NCBI GenBank assembly: GCA_035578905.1
Contig: JAQJVL010000534.1
Coordinates: forward strand, 186,001 to 250,000
DNA: 64,000 nt
Direction of reading: 5' to 3'
Origin: Stictocephala bisonia
Lineage: Eukaryota > Arthropoda > Insecta > Hemiptera > Membracidae
The notes under the pieces were generated by a model, which did not search any database, was not told the origin of the DNA, and worked only from the letters and a program-made list of their open reading frames with translations. Made by a program: the position numbers and the translations under genes. Shown piece by piece: positions 10,800 through 25,046 of the stretch (the stretch's first letter is position 1; every line of letters begins with the position of its first letter).

Positions 10800-13700
10800 A
10801 TTTCGTCATAGATTCAAAACGGTTACCTAAAAAAGATTTACTAAGTTAAATGCTTCTATAAATAAATTACTAGGAAAATAAACGCTAGTTAATTGAGAAA
10901 TATTTATAATTTCAAAATGAATTGAGAAAATATAAGTTTTATAATTTGACCGTCATATTGGTATAAATACATCAATTTGCAAATAGAGGAACCAAATAAC
11001 AATGCTAATTAGTAAATTCATACTTTTTTAACTAATAATAGCAGATAAAAGGTGAGATAAAAATAAGAAGAATGTTTTGGTTTTCCTATTGTATAATATA
11101 AATTAGTTCAATGTGATTATTGAAAGTCACCGTGTAACGTATTTTTAAAGATGTCAGAATGGTTACAAATTTGTTTTTGTTTATCTTTAATATCTTGAAG
11201 AATTAAATTGAAAGTAAAAGAGATCTTCAAGAAAATTAAAATGTTAACTTCTTGTCAAAAACTTTATTCAAAATTAAAAACCAAACTTAAAAACGTTTCT
11301 CTAATAATGGAATAAAATGAAATTAATTATTCAATGTGTCAAATAATTGATAATAATTTATTATCTTCTTTATGAATTATTTTTAATGATTCTTAATGTC
11401 TGATTCTATGAATAAATGATTCTGCCTCATGACTGTACTCACACTGCACGACACAGCACAACTTTTTAAAGCTTCCCGAGGGAACATTGCCGAACTCCGG
11501 AATGTAGTGGAAGAACGGTTCAAAAAAGTGGTGAACTTATTTCAACAAAAGACGGCGTAGAAACAGTACGAAAAGACCATTACCCGAAGTATTTCCGTGG
11601 CGCTCCCCTCTACTGAACTCTGCCTAGAAACAACAGGAAAGAGAACCAATCAGGGAACTTCGGGGAGGAAGCAAACGTAACAACTTCACCAAACCTGTTA
11701 ATTGCATGAAACATGTTGATCCGAGTTGACAGGAAAATATCTTGCTGTAACAAATGTTGGTTATTTTATTTCTAGTGGGAAAAATTTTATTTTTTATTTG
11801 AGGGCTAAGATTCTAAATTTTTATGAAAAACTTCAGTTTTGATTGAAATTTTATAGAGTTTGAATTAATTTTTTTGCAAGTACTTTTTAAAAATATTTAA
11901 ATTTTTCTAAAATTAATGTAACAAAACATTGTTACAATGAATACCAGCTTATAATTATTGAATTCACCAGCATATACATCTCACTCAAGAGGCCATATGC
12001 CACATTTTTGCATCCTTAACGACTCTGAATCCCAAGATTATCAACAAAAGTCTCGTGCAAAAATTTTTTCCCTAGGAGCCCGTAGCTCCCAAGCTCCTTA
12101 TAAGACTGAAATTAAAATTTTAAGTTACATGCCATCCTCAATAGGCTTTAGGCCAAACTTCTTCACCAATATCCGTCAAATTCAGTTTAAATAAACCTGT
12201 AGTAACTACTTGTCTTTTTTAAATATAATTTTGCTGTACTTAATTTATATCACAAGCTAATTTTTTTTAACTAACTATGCAAAGCAACGTACTTGCAGAT
12301 GGACTGAGGTTGTCGTAAGCATTTTTCAGATTAATTTTTAACTACCGTAGAGAAACAAATATTTTGAACGAGTATTTACTAAAAAAAATAACAATGTTGT
12401 TTTTATTAAATTGTAAAGGTGTTTAACAGTTTTTATCATAGGGTTTTTGAATAAATGTTTGTTAATGATAATATTTTCCACCCACAAATTATCTATAAAG
12501 ACTTTCTGTGAAAATACTTGTAGATCTAAAGTTTTGCTGTTTAGAAAATTGAAGCACCCAACTGGTTTTCTTAGTACACACAACACTGTAACTACCCGGA
12601 TAAGTAAGAAAGTTACTTAATTAGTCAGTAGTTACAGTTGGAACCGAGAACTAACTTCATAAATGACAGGGTAACCGTCCTGTCTTCACTTACAAAGCGA
12701 AACCAGATGACAAAAGTACATCAGTAAAATCTAAAAACAAACTTTCATGTATTTTAAGGCTAACTATTTTCTTTTATAACATTACAAAATACTAAGACAC
12801 CAAGAGGAATAATACGTAAAAACGGTTTACAGCACATTTACATCTTATTCATCCCACAATTAAAAAAGCATTAAAAAAAACTATTTTGTAATTACTTGCA
12901 AAAATAAGGAAGTGAGGAAAAGATATCACTATAATATGATAAAATACAATTAATCATTTATAACTCCCGAAATCTCCAATAATAAGAAAGTGACGATTTG
13001 AATGTAACTAATTTAAATTAATTACAATAATTGTAACAAATTTAAATGAAAAAATAAATAAACTATCTAGAAATAGTATTTGTTTTATTGACAAAAACCC
13101 CGAATCCTTGAGTGCAATACAAAAGAGCTGTATTCCACAGTTATAAAACTTATTTTAATTAAAGTTACCCGAGTTAGTAGTACATGTACGAGTTAGGGTG
13201 TTCATTATTTTTGCACAAGAGACGTAAAAGTTTTCATCTCTAATTTCATTTTAACAATAAATAAACACAGAATATTTGTGCTGTTGTTATGTATTACTCC
13301 ACAAACTCATAACCATCTTCATTTAATTCACTGAATGCAATTTACCAGTGATGAAATGAGCCAAAATAGGTCGAACTGTTAACTCTATAACTCGTTTACA
13401 GAAGCAATATTCCTTCTGATGTAACATCCGAAGTTGTATTGCTATGTCTGCTAATCGAACAGCTGATTACTGGGATGTGTGGAGTCGGAGGGTTTAGTGG
13501 AGTAATAACCCACATGATTTACATTACTTAAAAGAGAAATGTATAAGTTTTAGAGATTGATAAATTTAAGTAAATTCTTTTTGTAAGCAAATAATGGTAA
13601 TGATTTATTTCCATCAATTTTTACAATTATAAAAAACAATAATACGGCTCGGAAAAACTGAACATTACGTCCGGTGGTCTTTGATAATACAGTTGTAGAG

Positions 13701-14300
13701 CTCTCTAGCTTCATCCAGCTGTACGTGTAAGGTAGATACCAACTTCATGGAGGTGAAACTATCATCAAATAGATCATAAGTTCATACTAGCTTAAATATT
13801 GTTTTAATAGTACTAACAAGGTAATATATAACAAAGATACATGCACAAGGTAACCAGGAAAAGTGCTTTGAATCGTAATTTTCCATTACTCTAAAATGTG
13901 TCATGATTTTTAGTAACTCATTTTATTGCATTATTACATTCGGATTTTGTCCACAACATAAAACAGACAGTTGAACTTTGTAGGTCTACTTACTGTTTTC
14001 TTACTTAAATTGTGACATTATGTAGTTGAAATAAACAAATATCATATGTACACCAATTTAACTGTTAATTTAATGAAAAAAAAGGAAAGAAGGTTAGTTA
14101 CTGAACGTATATCAATGTATAGAAGTTCTATATAGTACGAGTATGTTTTGCTTTAAAAGTATATTTTTATATTTTAACCACAAATATTTATAAATTATTA
14201 ATTTAAGAAACGATCCACTTTCATTCAACACATGTAGAAGATAACTTTTTTAATTACATCGAATTTAAAGCACAAATCCCTTCAAGAAGTTGAGATTGAC
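10800..14300. other. AT-rich DNA with one GC-richer patch, no recognised gene
   Basis: No coding exon was recognised. The patch 11440-11710 is less AT-rich and contains a CCAAT motif near 11645 and a TTTAAAA motif near 11475, so it could be a promoter or a transposon end. Open frames at 11958-12194 (plus) and 12338-12586 (minus) show no family features. Confidence 0.4.
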
Positions 14301-14339
14301 ATACTGTATCTTTGGTGAGCCTGTGGAAAGCTTGTTACC

Positions 14340-14430
14340 GCAAGATGATAAGTCCGTACTTTACGACCAGCGTGATGGGTTGTGCGAGGCCTTTAGTTTA
14401 CGACAGCAATGACCATTTACGACTCTCGCT
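14340..14430 (-). repeat. Relative of the 99-bp repeat at the window start
   Basis: The reverse complement reads GCTGTCGTAAACTAAAGGCC, continuing through CACAACCCATCA to GGTCGTAAAGTACG. It aligns with the unit at about 300-360 (CTGTCGTAAACCAAGGCC, then ACAACCCGTCAT and GGTCGTAAAGTAC). One unit is present, in opposite orientation, 14 kb from the array. Confidence 0.65.
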
Positions 14431-15249
14431 TTCAGGCTTCAACGCCAGTTACACACAAACACACGATGGTAATGGAATATTACTTTATGTAAACCATAAA
14501 ATCACCGTCGATATTCCATTTTGATCACTGTACCATTGTAGTAGATACTTTTTAGTGAATTTGAATTATTTTATATCCAGCCATTACTTTCAGATAGTTA
14601 AAAATGTGTTTATATTTATATACTTAGAAAAGAATGTTGTTACACTAATACAGAATTAATATGTATATACTTTATACTTTTTATTTGTACATTATTGCAA
14701 TTAGAGCGAATTATTATTCGTACTTAAAACTTTATCTTGGAGTTTGTTGGGCAAAAAAAGTATCTGAAAATAGGAAGTCAAAATAAAAATAAAATTATCA
14801 AAATAATCAAATGTCAATTTGTTAGATCTGTATAGCCATTATTGTTAGATGTTTTGAACATGCCTTAGAATTATAAAGAATATAAATAGCCAAGGCAATC
14901 AGCGTATTCTCATAATATTATTGAAAATAATATTATTACCGTACATATTACCGTACAAAATGGCCAGAGTTAAACATTTACTGAGTTAGTTTGAATGTAT
15001 CCAAACAAACAACCACATTAAAGTTATTTTATTGACTGTTAATATATTTGTACAAGTATAAGAATATGACTAAATTGTTTTTGAACAATTTAACCAAACC
15101 GAATAAAACATATTAAATATCACCAGTGTTCTAGTATTTCTTACTTAAAATGCCGCCGATATAAGAGAAGTGAAGGCTAACAATGACCCTTATACTTTGG
15201 CCGTTTGGTTATGGCCCTTAAGAGATTAAGAGACCCTCCATCAACACAC

Positions 15250-17410
15250 GCACACACACCACCCCTGTCAACCTTTCTCGGCCGCCTGTCATAAATAATT
15301 TGCAACCGGGGTGTCTAATACAAAATTGAAATATTTTTATTATCTACTTTTTCCTTTTTTAAACTTACGTTTTTGTAATCTACGTAAAATTGTGATTAAA
15401 ACAAGTCTAAATTTGAAATAACTACAACATTTTTAAGTATAACATTTAAATATGTATTTTATTAATACCAACATATTATTTAATGATTAAATACGGTAAT
15501 TATGATTTAAATTATCATGTTTGGTATCATTTTTCTCAGATTTTCATGAACATTACAAAAATAACAATATCAGGAGAGAAAAATAGAAGATTAAAAAAGT
15601 TGCAATCTTGTAATAGAATTATAGTGAGTGATTTATGGTAGGGACGAAGTGAGGTTTGCCGTTCCTAGTGTGTGTGTGTGTGTGAGGTAGTGAGGGCTGT
15701 CATGATTTTTTTTGTCTTGAAACTAAGGCTCTACATTTGCTAAATATATGCTTACAGATATAAAAAAAAAATATATTTATGCAGGTGCCGATAGCCACTG
15801 TGAAACGAATAAATGGTGAAAGGAAAAACACTGCCAATTCCATTGACGGCCCTCAGACGGAAAGTGAGGTTCAGACCGATGACGTCCAAGCTGAGTGTAT
15901 GGAAATGCAAGACGTAGACTCCCCAGTCATCATCGATGGTTCTTCAACAAGACGAAGAATTTTACTTCGTACTCCACAGAAGAGGAAAAGAATCCAGGAC
16001 TCACCAGTAACATATAGAAAATTTTAGAAAATCTGCAATACGTTGCCATATAATTATGTATTACGAAAGGAAAGAAGTGCCAACCGCAAAAAAGCTGTGC
16101 AGTTCACTAAAAGAAGCCGGACTATTTTTTGGGGGGTAAAACTTCCCTTAAAAAAGTCATTAAAGACATTGGCTTTACTTATAAACAATTTAATAGTTGG
16201 AGGGTTTTAATGGAAAAGCCATCTATAGCTTTAAAAAGGTGCCAGTTTCTAAGAAAATTCCGTGACGTTGACTTGAGCAATACTGTTTTTATTGATGAGA
16301 CTTGGATTACCAAAACTTGGCCATTAGAAAAGGTTGGACGGACGATACAGTTAAGGGGACCTTCAGCACACCTCTTGGTAAAGGCAAGCGTTTGATAGTA
16401 TGTCACGCTGGTGGTAAAAATGGCTGGATAAGCGCACCTCCGTTAATTGTTCAGTCAAAAAGTACAAAAGATTATCACCAGAGATGGATCATCAGGTCTT
16501 CGAAAATTGGTTTTTCAACAGACTGATACCAGCATTGCCAGCAGGAAGCACCATAATAATGGACAATGCTAGCTACCATTCAAGTGTTAAAAATAAATTT
16601 CCATCTTCTAACTGTAGGAAAGACGAAATGGCGAGATGGCTGCAACAGAGAGGTATCTGCTTTACCGAGGATTTGAGAAAACCAGAACTTTACAATATAG
16701 TCAAAATGCATAAGCCAACACATCCTACCTACGTAATTGATAGCAAAGCAGAAGAATTAGGACATAAGGTAATTCGACTCCCCCCCATACCATAGTCAAT
16801 ACAACCCGATTGAGATGGTATGGGCCTACATAAAATCTTACGTTCAAGAAAGAAATAATACATTCAAAATGAAGGATGTCGAAATGCTTTTTTATGAAGC
16901 CGTGGCAGCAGTAACACCGGACTTATGGGACAAATATGTGAATCACGCGAAGAAGACAATCGACAATGACTGGAAAAACGACGGACTGGACGATCAAAGT
17001 GTTAGAAATTTCGTTATTAACTTGTGCCCAGGAGATTTCGAAAGTGGGACTGAAAGTGAGAGTAGCAGTGAAGACGACCTCGTGTGTTCAGAATAATGTA
17101 AGTAATATAATTCAAAATGAGTAAGTCCAAAATAAGTTTGTCATAGTACTGTAAATATTTGAATAGGAGTGTAAATTTGTAAGTAAATAACGGAACCAGT
17201 AAATTGATGGATATTATCATTATTTTTACCCTCAAATACAAAGCACTTTGCTCGAATTTATATTCATTTTTATTAGAATTCTACGTAGATTTTAATGAGA
17301 TTGTTAACATTTATATTTAACAATAAATAAAAAAAATTACTCTGATGTGGAACTGAGCCTAGTAGGCGACTAATTGTTTGTCACCGGCCGACCGGGCGAG
17401 CGGGTTGGGA
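15250..17410 (+). mobile_element. IS630-Tc1-mariner element with DD82E spacing (Sailor-type), degenerate
   Basis: The element is defined by the broken transposase within it. Possible terminal inverted repeats are ACCCCTGTCA at about 15264 on the left and its complement TGACAGGGGT at about 17411 on the right. Each is followed inward by a related GC-rich stretch containing CGGCCG. The outer boundaries and TA duplications could not be fixed. A (GT)n tract lies at 15666-15683. Confidence 0.5.
15779..17096 (+). pseudogene. DD82E transposase, frameshifted
   Basis: Pieces of one transposase lie in order across shifting frames. They are: an N-terminal basic region ending RTPQKRKRIQDSP; a segment with YYERKEVPTAKKL; KTSLKKVIKDIGFTYK; FIDETWI with the first catalytic Asp at 16294-16296; a LIVCHAGGKNGWISAPPL segment; TIIMDNASYHS with the second Asp at 16562-16564; and YNPIEMVWAYIK with the catalytic Glu at 16812-16814. 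Exactly 82 codons plus one extra base separate the second Asp from the Glu, and the extra base lies in a C-run just before the Glu motif. This spacing matches the described Sailor (DD82E) family, not classic Tc1/mariner (34-41). An acidic serine-rich tail ends at 17096. At least four frameshifts make it inactive as assembled, though some could be homopolymer errors. Confidence 0.8.
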
Positions 17411-17744
17411 TGACAGGGGTCAGTTCCGAGAATGCCTATAAGCCTTTGGGTATCACGCTAGGGCGGCCCGACTATAGTAGTGGCAAGTGTGTCATGACAT
17501 AAATGTGGTGGCAGCACACTGAGGGGATGTAATAGTCTCAGTACAATAGTTGGTATTTATATAACAATATCATATAATTATATACATTATATTATAACTT
17601 AATACGTTTTCTTGATGATTATACAAATTGTTACGTTTATTATTTTCAATTACGAAATACGTTTATTTAAACTATAAACTTAAATATTTTTTAATCATCA
17701 AAAAGGTTTGCAGTAAATGTTATGCATACAGTATGTGGTCAATA

Positions 17745-17852
17745 CCCACCCGCCCTCCCATACATGAATGGTGGTATTGACCCACCCACCCTCCCATACA
17801 CGTACGGTGGTATTGACCCACCCGCCCTCCCATACACGTACGGTGGTATTGA
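17745..17852. repeat. 36-bp tandem repeat, three copies
   Basis: Three consecutive units of CCCACC(C/A)(G/A)CCCTCCCATACA followed by CGTACGGTGGTATTGA. The second and third are almost identical and the first has ATGAATGG in place of ACGTACGG. Confidence 0.9.
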
Positions 17853-17859
17853 TTGGTGT

Positions 17860-20800
17860 TTACTCATTTTCAATCAATATTAACCATTGTGAAAGTGTAT
17901 TGAAGATGCCCCGTATATTAAGAGAGTCTTTCATATGGCATTAAATATAAAGACTCTTCCATATGAGCATGGGCACTCTACTGATGCAATCTTGTTCAAG
18001 TGGTAATATAGGTAATGGAGTGTAGTGCAATGTTGACTGTATACCTCAACATGTACGAGAGCTATGTACGAGCTGAGTTAATAACGGTGGGGTTGCATTG
18101 CCAACCACATAGGGATTACCAACATAACGGGGGGGGGGAGGAGGGGGCAATATTGCACAAAAAGGGTAATACTATGTAATATATACTACCACACATACCA
18201 GTGCATGATCCTAACTAGAATTGCATTTGTATTTATTACCCATTGTTTAATTAGCTAAGGATATTAAATAATTAATAGTGTAAAATAACAACTTAATTCA
18301 TAATTGGTAAGGAACTATAAACAATGTTTATAAGATACAACCAATAAGAGGGTGGTGTTTATTAAAACCCCTCCTAGAACTAGTGGTCCTCTTGGTTAAT
18401 CCTGCTGAATATAATTATTGACTGTATAATCTTTGACCCTTTATACATTTTAACACATCTGGATTGATAGATTCGACAGATTCGAACGAGTTTCCGTCAG
18501 TATCTTTTCATAGGTTAAACTGTAACACTTTCTCTGGAAAGTTTATGTTTTGGTAATCAAAATATTTTTTATTACTTTCATAACTCATAACAGTTTTAAA
18601 AAAATTTTTATCAGTAAATCGTTTGGTGTATTCGAGTCTTCACCAATTAACTATTTGGAAACCTGATTTATATATTTATACAGATACATTGTTTGTCAAA
18701 ATTAAATTATTTATATCAAAATTATGTTGTGCTGCCTCAGAGAGAAAAACAACCTGGAAAATGCAAGTTGTAATAACAAAATATTTGACAACCACAGTCT
18801 AATTAGGTTTAAAATAAGTGTTCATCAAAATGAAAAAAAACAAACAAATTAAATTTTATAAATTAAGAATTTGAAAAGGAAGTCTATTTATATGTACAAC
18901 AAAGTATTTTATTACATAAATTAATACATTTTATGATTTAAAAATTTGCAAAAAATTTTTATTCTGCATAAAACAATGCATTCGTGCAAATAATAGGATC
19001 ATCGTAATAAAAAAACTACATCACACGTGGGTTTATAAAATATTTCCATGTCTAACTAATGTATTAACTAAATGAAAATAACTCATTATGCACCATGTAT
19101 GGATACTGTGTATTAGTGTTATGCTGGTGTAAAATTTTCATTTTTAAATAAATGGATGGTCCTCGAAATAACTATTTACAAAAAACTTTCAAGTGTATTT
19201 ACAAGGTAAAGATGCACAAGTTTCGACACAATTTGTTGTAATACATAGGAAAAACAGATAACAAGTTAGCTAAATATTGGAATATCGTACTTATAAGTTC
19301 ATGTTGATTGATGCCAACTGGATCTCCCAACATAGCCAGCGTATTAGACACTTGGTGTTGTAAGGGTTGCGGTTACTTGAGAGTTGATGAATACCGAGAG
19401 GTTATTAGCGTCAAGTACTTTCCACATCGATCTCATGGGAGGAACTTGGGAAAAGGTTGGCAATAGACTTTCAGATTATCGAGTAATATTATCACAAAAT
19501 TATAACTGCTACTATTAATAACAGTTTATACGTAACGTAATATTTAATACCACTCTTCAGATTCACTTGTTTAGAAAGTGTTCTACAAAAAAATATTCAT
19601 TCTAAAAAGTGCATTCTTGTCAATAATCTGTTTCTCCCACATTCATGTCACATGTGGGTAAACATGAATGTGGGTGCATGAACTATTTTCTTGTCTAACT
19701 AAAGTTGTATGTAATGTACGAATTGTTCACCTCGTACATTTTATTTCCATGTAAACCTTATGAGTTTATATGAAATGTAGAATTTAATGTAAGAAATGTC
19801 CTTATTGCCTGACCTACGCCTTTGTGCAAATACTTTAGTTTTATACAAAATAAATATTTTATATGTCCACAGTACTACTAAAGGTAAAACAAATAAGATA
19901 ATTTAATATTGAGGAATGAACTTATATACAGAAAATATTTTATGATAAAACATATACCTATATAAGTGTTAAATTTATTTTCAAATAATAATGAAGTGAA
20001 CATGGTTCAATACATCCGTACCAAATAAATATTAGTTATTGAATTAGTTAAAAACGTCAACCAAGAAAGGTTTTAAATCCAAAGAAAATTTAGATTTTCA
20101 GATGGTTAAGAATATTTCCCCTATATTTTTTACTTCAATCCATTACACCTATTTGTTTTTTATGTTTTGGTTTGAAAACTATCTGTAATGGATATAGCTA
20201 TTCACATCAAATTAATTAATACCACGTTATTCTATTTCACTAAACAATAAATTTAAACGTGAGTATGAAACCTAAATAGCATTCCAAAACTGTCTGTAAT
20301 TTTAATAATAATTTATTTATTTATAATAATTGTATTTTTTCCCTATAGGAGAAACGGCTAATAATAACAGTAGACTAGATAATTTAATTTGGAACTCACA
20401 TGTCATTACACGTTTTTAAACAATAGTTATGGCCTTTATTCCGACAATTATGTTGTTAATTTTTTATTTACTCATAAAACATGTATTTTATGTTTAGTTT
20501 TAATATTTTCTTCTCTTCTATAACTTTTACAAATTAAGATTATTATAGTCAAATATACTCTCACAAAGTATTGTGTTCCATTGTTTTCGCATTTGCTTGT
20601 TTTATTTTGTTTAATGTTTAGTTATATGCATCTAGTTATATAGATTAGCAGATATTACTAACGAAATATTTGGATATTTGAAATAAATAAATAAAATATA
20701 TAAATCTTCCTTCGTGTGTGATTTATAGTTCATTGTCAAGTTATTTTAAGATCAATTAATGGACAGATACAATGTTCTCCTTGCATACAAAAAATAGTTC

Positions 20801-21350
20801 TCTAGTAATTAATATTAGTTATATAAATTATTAGGTGAGATTAAATACTCTCTTATTACTTTTCAACAACGAACTGCTAATATGCATAGTTAAATCCCTG
20901 AAAATCTACATAACCATAATTTTAGGATTTAGACAACCATTTAGATTACAATCAAAGTAAATGTGAAAATGGCAATGCAAAATAGATTTTATTAAATGCA
21001 AGGAATTAATTAGTCGTATGATATGATAAATTACTATTAATTATAATATTAAATAAAAATAATGTTCCACTTCAAAAACATTAATAGAATTCCTACTGGT
21101 TTGATTTTAAATGCATCCGTCCCACATGAATTTGACGGGTAATTTTATACCACGGTATACAATAATAATTATTTTTTAATCACAATAAAGGTAATTCAAA
21201 AGTAGAAAAGATCTATGCCAGAATATTAGATAAATTATAGAGACAACTTATTTTGTAACAAAGTACGTACAATGATAATGGTCCATCTACTAGAATATCA
21301 ATACTATAATATCAATAGCTATAATATCAATACTAAAGTTATTTATAGTT
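17860..21350. other. AT-rich DNA without recognisable genes
   Basis: No exon or transposon was recognised. A run of G at about 18130-18147 and a GC-richer patch at 19310-19480 stand out. The latter looks unlike its surroundings and may be a transposon fragment, but no family was identified. Confidence 0.4.
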
Positions 21351-21399
21351 ATGTCAGTACTTCTTCTACACCTCCCTGATTGTGTGTGACGACAGGGGA

Positions 21400-21552
21400 C
21401 CAGAGGAAGAATCCATGACGTCATGAGGCCGTCTGCTGACCAATCACCAGTTCCCTACGACGACCGCCAGGGGAGCTTCCGTCAACGGCTGTCGTTTTAC
21501 CTTATTTAAGTCAAGATTTACCTCCTTGTCATTTAACCTAACAAGGAGGTGA
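21400..21552 (+). promoter_or_regulatory. Promoter-like cluster (CRE, CCAAT, TATA-like)
   Basis: A GC-richer patch contains a perfect CRE palindrome TGACGTCA at 21416-21423, a CCAAT box at 21440-21444 and a TATA-like TTATTTAAG at 21502-21510, in the order and spacing of an RNA polymerase II promoter. A small hairpin (ACCTCCTTGT...ACAAGGAGGT) follows at 21521-21551. No coding exon was recognised downstream. It could equally be the promoter of a retroelement LTR. Confidence 0.3.
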
Positions 21553-21559
21553 AATTTTT

Positions 21560-23440
21560 GTTAGGACTTAGATATGCCCTTTCCTGAGACAATCCTCAGT
21601 TCATGTTTATTAAATTGTATTTTATTTGATTTTAAGAAAGTATTTAATACTTTATTATTCCTAATTAAAAGAATCCAATTTATTAGTTGTGATTAAAAAC
21701 TAAGGATAATGAATTGAAACTGTACGTTCACTGTCAGCTTCAATGAACTTTATTAGCTTCTGATGAACAGTGTTGGTACACCATTTTACATTGAAATAAT
21801 TAAAATAGATGAAAGGGTGAAGAACTTTTGAAAATAGTAAAACATACTTTCCACAAAAACAGTACATTGTTTAAGGTCCAAAACAGAATATTTTATAATA
21901 TTTCGATATCCATGAAAACAAATCTCATATTATATTTATATTTAATTTAACCAGTTGTGTTACATTGGCGAAGCATAAGAGTATTTATATTTACAAACTA
22001 AAGCACCAGAACCACTTAATATGAATTTAATGTCTGAATAAATGGCGGCTTTAAAATTGACAAGTGTAAAGTGTTTCGTTGTTTATCGAGATCAGAATAC
22101 AATACGACTGCTTGCATTAATTTAAACCTGAAGTAAGGAAAATCACTTTATAGGATATTGACTATTGCTTCTACTGCATTCTAGCCACAAGTTATTTCCT
22201 TGTTATTTAATGACTGAATCAGCTGAGAATCCCACATCGAATGGGATAGTGACAGAGAGGAAAAGTGGGGTATTTGACATATAAGGACACACTTGGGGTA
22301 TTTTCTATTAATCATTGTTGGGTGTATAGATTACTATCGAAAAAAGGCTGGTAAAATAATGAGGGGCAAATATTCGTAATGTTTGCAAATTTTTTACTGT
22401 GAAGCTTATACATGACAATTTCACCGTTGAATTAGCACTCACATTTTCACCTGACAAATTGATGTAAAGCTTATGTAACATTTTGATATTTGAAAATTTT
22501 ATTATAATTAATACAAATTAAACTACATTTTTAACGATCATTTACTAAGAGAATCACAGTTAACTTAAAACTAAAACATTAAAATATATATCTTTACATA
22601 GTTGATTTACTATAAAACTGAAACATAATACAACTATATGATATATACTGTCACTAAAGTAAACTAAAATTTGATAATAACTATTAGCAACCCACAAATT
22701 ATTTGTTTTATATACCTTTATTTTATAATACCGTATATCATCATTAATACCTCTACAACTAGAACTTGTACATTTGTTTTATGATAAATTTCCAACACAT
22801 TCTATTTAAAAGTGTAATTTAGCACTACAAAAACAATTTTTTACTATCTTTATGTAATCCCTAATTAATTATATTAAAACTAAAAATGCATTGGAAATAG
22901 TCTTGAATGTTTAGTTTTTATAAGACCCTCAATACATTAAACATGTTTTATTACCTAGTATTAGAATAGCTAGTCATAAAATAAAGACATAATAACTTCC
23001 ATAAATTGATAAAGTAAAAAAAAATCTATTAATGCCACACAGGGTTAATTTTTTACAGAAGTAATGAAGTAATATGTTGGAATTCAAAAATACATTTAGT
23101 CATCTAATTTTATCTGCTCGGTAATCTTTTAAATAATATATGTAACAAGACACAATATAATGATATTAATCAGAAAAATATGAAAGCAATTTCCAGATAA
23201 TAATATTGACGTTGGAAATTTTCATATATTTAATCAACGAAACAGTAAAAAACATGACAAAACTTTATAGCTCTTTGGAGTTCAGAAAGGTGAAGTGGCA
23301 ATATGAAAGTTATGAACTATTGTGAAGAAAACCCTTTTTATTGCATACAATATTGGGAGGAAAGGTAGACTCCCAGAAGAGGCTTTAGAGAGGACAGATA
23401 CTATGTACAGGAAAATTGTACATACATTTTGGAGACCGTG
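21560..23440. other. AT-rich DNA without recognisable genes
   Basis: No gene, RNA or repeat was recognised. Confidence 0.45.
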
Positions 23441-23442
23441 GG

Positions 23443-23636
<194 letters not shown>

Positions 23637-23639
23637 GAT

Positions 23640-25000
23640 GTTTGTATTTTCAGTCCAAGCAAGAGCGTGATGTTATATTATATTGTGTCTGTGAATTTTA
23701 AAGAAACACTAGCTATACATTACCTTAGGATTGAAATATTTGAAGAAAAAATTACTTTAAAACTCTACTTTGTGTTTTAGTTACGTTAGGGGTATTATTT
23801 ACTAAAGGAAACTAAGTACTAAACAAAGTGGGGGATTTATTTAAATTAATTCAACAGATTTTTATTCTTTTAAAACCCGAAGAATTTTACTCAATTACGT
23901 GTAAGACATCGCTGACTAGACGTTAACTCCCTACAGAAGGGTGGCTGTTGAGTCTTGGCTGTAAACGATTAGTTTAGCGGAATTTAATCATCAATCTCAG
24001 CATTATATGAATATTTTTATAAGTCGAAAGACCATTTACACAGCAAATCACAGCTATTTGATGTTGCTTCCTGACAACATCAAAATGAGTGATGAGTGCT
24101 CTCTCTTCGGGGAGGAGGTTAGAGATATTTTGTGGCGGGATCTGTAGGGGTGGTGGGCTGATTTATTTGATGATGTTGTGGGGGGTTTATGGTGTGTGCA
24201 GCATTGATAGAGAGTTTCTTTAATTGTATTCCATTTCAAGTAGTATATTTATTAAGATTTAATACTGTAAATTATTAATTTGTTAAATTGTTTACACTAC
24301 CATTATATTTGTACGTTCTTAGTCTTCTCTAATATTTATATGATGATCTTGATTATTAATTTTGTCATGTTTTATTAAGACCTTTTTTTGTTTCGTAAAA
24401 TAAAAATATTTATTTTATGGGGTTAAGCTGAAGAGGGGACTTTATACAGTAGTACTAACTTCACCATAAAGTTAGGTGAAGTTAGGATTTAGAGTGAAGT
24501 TAGTTAGGTGAAGTAAGTTAAGACGATTTTCATTTAATTTCATTTATAAATGCGTAATGTTAAGAGGTATCTGATGTGGATAAACGAATTAACTTCTATT
24601 TTAGTAAGAGGAATAGCATAAACAACTTCTCGCGTTTTTTATGCTATTCCATGACTGGCGTTTATGTGTTAGCATTCCTACAAAATGGATACAGCATCAA
24701 CAGGTTGTCCATAGTTTGGTTGGTTTTTGTTGCTTAGGGATGTTATTTCGTGCGTGATGAGGATTTTATAACGGGATGGAAATATATATGTTCATTAAAT
24801 CACACACAAGGCCAAAGTGATTAATGAGTTATATGTTTCAGGATTGATTAGTTTTGTTATTTTTGAAAACGAGATGTACGAAACGAGCTAAAGGAAAGTA
24901 TCTCAATATTCGTAGAGACTCAATATAAAAAAAAGGTATCGTATCAATGTTTTATTTGTATCAGAACATTGAGTTGATATTAATTATACCTCATATACTG

Positions 25001-25046
<46 letters not shown>

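Noticed and set aside
16129..17096. Bacterial IS630 contamination
   Set aside because: The DD82E spacing, acidic tail, AT-rich eukaryotic flanks and frame decay fit a resident eukaryotic IS630-Tc1-mariner element.
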